Below are positions 61,503-64,000 of a DNA stretch of 64,000 nt, one piece after another. Position 1 is the first letter of the stretch; each line of letters begins with the position of its first letter. The notes below the pieces were generated by a model. That model was not told where the DNA came from. It saw only the letters and a list, made by a program, of their open reading frames with translations, and did no database searches. A program made the translations under genes and the position numbers. This stretch comes from Symbiodinium sp. CCMP2592 (Eukaryota; Sar; Dinophyceae; Suessiales; Symbiodiniaceae). The stretch is taken from assembly GCA_905221615.1 (NCBI GenBank), contig CAJNDT010003546.1, positions 487,001 through 551,000 of the forward strand, in the 5' to 3' direction.

Positions 61503-61908
61503 GTTGGTGGGACTTGGGTTCAGGGTTTAAAGCTCGTTTTAGGGCTTAAAGGGCTTAGGGTATTTTTTGTGGAACCCTGTTTTCCTTTGGCAGTTGGCTA
61601 GTGGAAAATCATACTGGCTGAGGGATGGGGACACCTGGAGGGCTTTTTAGAGTTCAGGGTTAGGGTTCGTTGGTGGGGCTTGAGTTCAGGGTTTAGAGTG
61701 GGATTTAGGGTTTAAGGTCTAGGTTTTGGCTAAATGCAACACTAGGTGTAGATGCTATCAGGTCTCAGGTCTGCGCTCGGGGCTTGGAGTTTGTGGGGTT
61801 TAGGACTTCGGGCTGTTAAGTTGCGGTTCAGGCTTTCCGGCTTGGAGTTTTCAGTTGCTCTGTCTTAAGTGTCGGCAGGCTGCTCCCCTTACTGGTTGAA
61901 CTGGGCGC
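61503..61908. other. Intergenic DNA, telomere-like
   Basis: A duplicated phrase GTTGGTGGGACTTGGGTTCAGG (61503 and, degenerate, about 61670) and loose TTTAGGG motifs. No gene supported. Confidence 0.4.
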
Positions 61909-63027
61909 TCAGAACGCGCGGGCCCCTGCCTGCATCATCAGTGAGGGATAGCTCTCGTCGGCAATAATGACCGGTCCTCCCCTCACGAAAAGGCAGTCTT
62001 GCTGACAATGGTACACCATGACAGCAAAGACAATCTTCACTACAAGACTGCCCACGACAACAAGGAGCCGCATAGCAACCACAGGAAACACAATCGGCAA
62101 CTTTCAGATCCGGGATCTACAGCATCTTAGCACCGATAGACCTGATACACGATCTCGTGTCTCAAAGCCGCAATACAATCTTCGGAATGTTGAAGCTTCA
62201 GGGTGCGAGCTGGATGCGCCTTTGCATGGTGACGAGGAGCATGGACACCCCTCGGCACTTGAGTCTTCCGACAAATGCTGCCAGAAGTGATGCGGGCAGG
62301 TGTCGCAAGCGGATGCAACACGCAGGGTGCAGTGGTCATCGACATAATATCTAGTTCAGGCAGAAGCCCCAGCAACACCGCATGAGCTTATCCTGCTTTG
62401 CACTCTGAATCTGGAACTGCTCGACCGGCCCGCCTGCACCCACCAAGAGGTTGAACCTTGGTGGTGAGCGGGATGCTGATTCGCAACTATGCTGGCACAC
62501 CTGGACGACATCATCATGCTTGCGCACCTCCCAATCCGAAGATGCCTCCTCGTCGGCAATGATCTTAGTAGTAGGACGGGTCGTATTCGCAGCAGTGGCA
62601 CAGTGGCAGTGGCACAGTGGCAGTGGCACAGTGGCAGTAGCTCGTCGAAGTCGCTGTTAATAGTCCTGCTCCCATTAGCATCCAGAATGCCGAGGAACAG
62701 TGGCCCAGCAAAAAGTGCCGTTGCCGCTGCCTGGGATTGGGCCTGCCGGCGTCGTGAAGCTTCCCTTCAGCTCTTCGTCTTAAGTTTTAAGCGTTTGAAG
62801 GCCTCGGGACGTGTTTCGGGAGAGCTTCGGATTTCGGAGTTCGCCTCGGGTCTGACAAAAAGGTTTGGAGGGCAGAGGCGGTGGAGCTGTGCCGGAGTCC
62901 AGTAGTTGCGGGCTGGTAGGAGGGGGCGTGTATGCTCGATTCCCCTCTGTGCATGTGCAAGAGCACGAAGCACTATTTCTAGGATCTTGGTGGTATCAAA
63001 GTCGGACTCAAACACATCCATTAGCAC
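61909..63027 (-). CDS. Putative multi-exon gene (exon-like segments)
   Basis: Minus-strand segments with protein-like composition: 63027-62830 (MDVFESDFDTTKILEIVLRA, LAHAQRGIEHTRPLLPARNY), 62590-62351 (KIIADEEASSDWEVRKHDDV, VQVCQHSCESASRSPPRFNL, LLVGAGGPVEQFQIQSAKQD) and 62100-61909 (MRLLVVVGSLVVKIVFAVMV, then PVIIADESYPSLMM). The last has a hydrophobic, signal- or membrane-like start. Exact splice sites were not resolved. Family unknown. Confidence 0.35.
62590..62640 (+). repeat. GTGGCA/CAGTGG minisatellite
   Basis: CAGTGGCACAGTGGCAGTGG pattern repeated two and a half times (18-bp unit). Confidence 0.8.
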
Positions 63028-64000
63028 CCTCCTTTGGACGAGCTCCCCGTCGAAGGTTGAGGACTTAATGCCAGCGGATTTTGGAGTGTCTGGGGTGTAG
63101 AGTCAGGAGAGTGGGACTAAAGGTGTTGAAAGGTGTATACCCCGTGAAGCCCTGGCAAACCCTGAACCCCACACCCCTCAACACGCGAACCCCGAAGAAG
63201 AAACTTTCAGCGAGCACAACCCTAAGCTCCAAATCCCAAGATGTCCTTCAACCCTCAAATCTACGCAAACCTCTCAAGGAAATCGCGCCTGTCGGACCAT
63301 CGCCTGCTTTTGTTCTGCAGTTTGGAGTTCGAGGGATTCGAGGGGTCTTGCTGTAGTTGAAGGCTTGAGGAGAGGAATCTTAGGCTGTACGGCTTTCTCT
63401 AAAACCAAAACCCTAAACCATTTTAGGCTTTACGGCTTTAGTACTAGCAGTCGGGCTCAGGGGCTTTGGCAGGCTTTCAGGGTTCAAGCATCTCGGGCCG
63501 GTTTCGGAAAGGCTCAGAACGAGCGTCCGGGTAAACGTCCACTAAACCCTCTAATGCTTTCAACACCAAAATTTCACTCCTGAACCTTGGTTCCGGCGCG
63601 CGCTGTGCCTGTATATGTATACACACGTGACGTATGCACCTTTAGATCCGGGGACAACTGAAGTCAAGTTGTCACGAGTTCATAGAACCCTTCTAGACTC
63701 TAGACCTTCTATAGCTGGATTCAACCCCTTTCGCTCCCGTATAGAACTCTTATGTTGGACCCTTACAGACCCGCCTTGCAGAACCCAAAAGGAACATGTT
63801 CAAAGGAATTATACATCCCCCATTGAAGGACGACGAGAACCATCAAGGCAATGTTCAGCACTGAAGCATGCTACAGCATTTGTGGAAGTAGCAGAGAGAA
63901 TGCTCAAAGAACTCTGTTTAGAACCGTTATTCACAGCCCAAGAAAGTCGCGCAAGGCCACAACTCAGACACAACGAGTGAGCAGCGGCTTAGCGTCTGGG
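63028..64000. other. Intergenic DNA to window end
   Basis: Weak plus frames (63365-63583, 63615-63980). The latter's C-terminal half (ALKHATAFVEVAERMLKELC) is protein-like but unsupported. Nothing firm. Confidence 0.3.

Overview
This window is nuclear DNA of a dinoflagellate, probably a Suessiales/Symbiodiniaceae-type genome. The strongest evidence is a 16-base exact match to the dinoflagellate spliced leader (16429-16444, minus sense) at the 5' end of a cDNA-like gene. Supporting evidence: plant-type TTTAGGG telomeric motifs scattered through most of the window, GC-donor-type intron borders, and retroelements with dinoflagellate-style domain sets. I saw no bacterial operons, CRISPR arrays, rRNA or tRNA genes.

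Layout. (1) 1-1133: intergenic DNA with small inverted-repeat elements. (2) 1134-11555, minus strand: a tyrosine-recombinase (DIRS/Ngaro-like) retrotransposon. In transcription order it carries a tyrosine recombinase, a small Cys-containing domain reached by a canonical -1 slippery heptamer, an Ala-rich coiled-coil protein, a Gag with CCCH and knuckle-type zinc motifs, an in-frame UGA, then a C5-methyltransferase-like domain, reverse transcriptase and RNase H. RNase H is split by a 707-bp intron-like insert between 16-bp direct repeats; removing it restores the frame. The whole element is studded on one strand with the tetranucleotide TAGC (GCTA in the sense strand), about once per 30 bases, in coding and non-coding parts and in all codon phases. 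(3) 11556-14093: telomere-like arrays and inverted-repeat elements. (4) 14094-16450, minus: a processed retrogene with a relict spliced leader at one end and a poly(A) run at the other, embedded in telomere-like repeats. (5) 16450-47390: repeat-rich DNA with many MITE-like families, interstitial telomeric DNA, large microsatellites and scattered exon-like reading frames, including a dinoflagellate-type CCCH zinc-finger exon. (6) 47390-58960, minus: a LINE-type non-LTR retrotransposon with ORF1 (coiled coil), a long N-terminal region, RNase H, APE endonuclease, RT and C2H2 fingers. RNase H lies upstream of the endonuclease, which is unusual. (7) 58960-64000: exon-like frames, MITEs and telomere-like repeats.

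How it works together. The two large elements supply two different retrotransposition machineries: YR/RT/RH, and APE/RT. The LINE type, or a relative, is a plausible source of the activity that reinserted the spliced-leader mRNA and several short poly(A)-tailed fragments. The MITE families lack coding capacity and must rely on enzymes not seen here. Both retroelements carry several single-base frame breaks, mostly in G or C runs, so they are decayed copies or the assembly has homopolymer errors. Exon calls outside the retroelements come from eye inspection of reading frames and splice-like borders and are low to moderate confidence.
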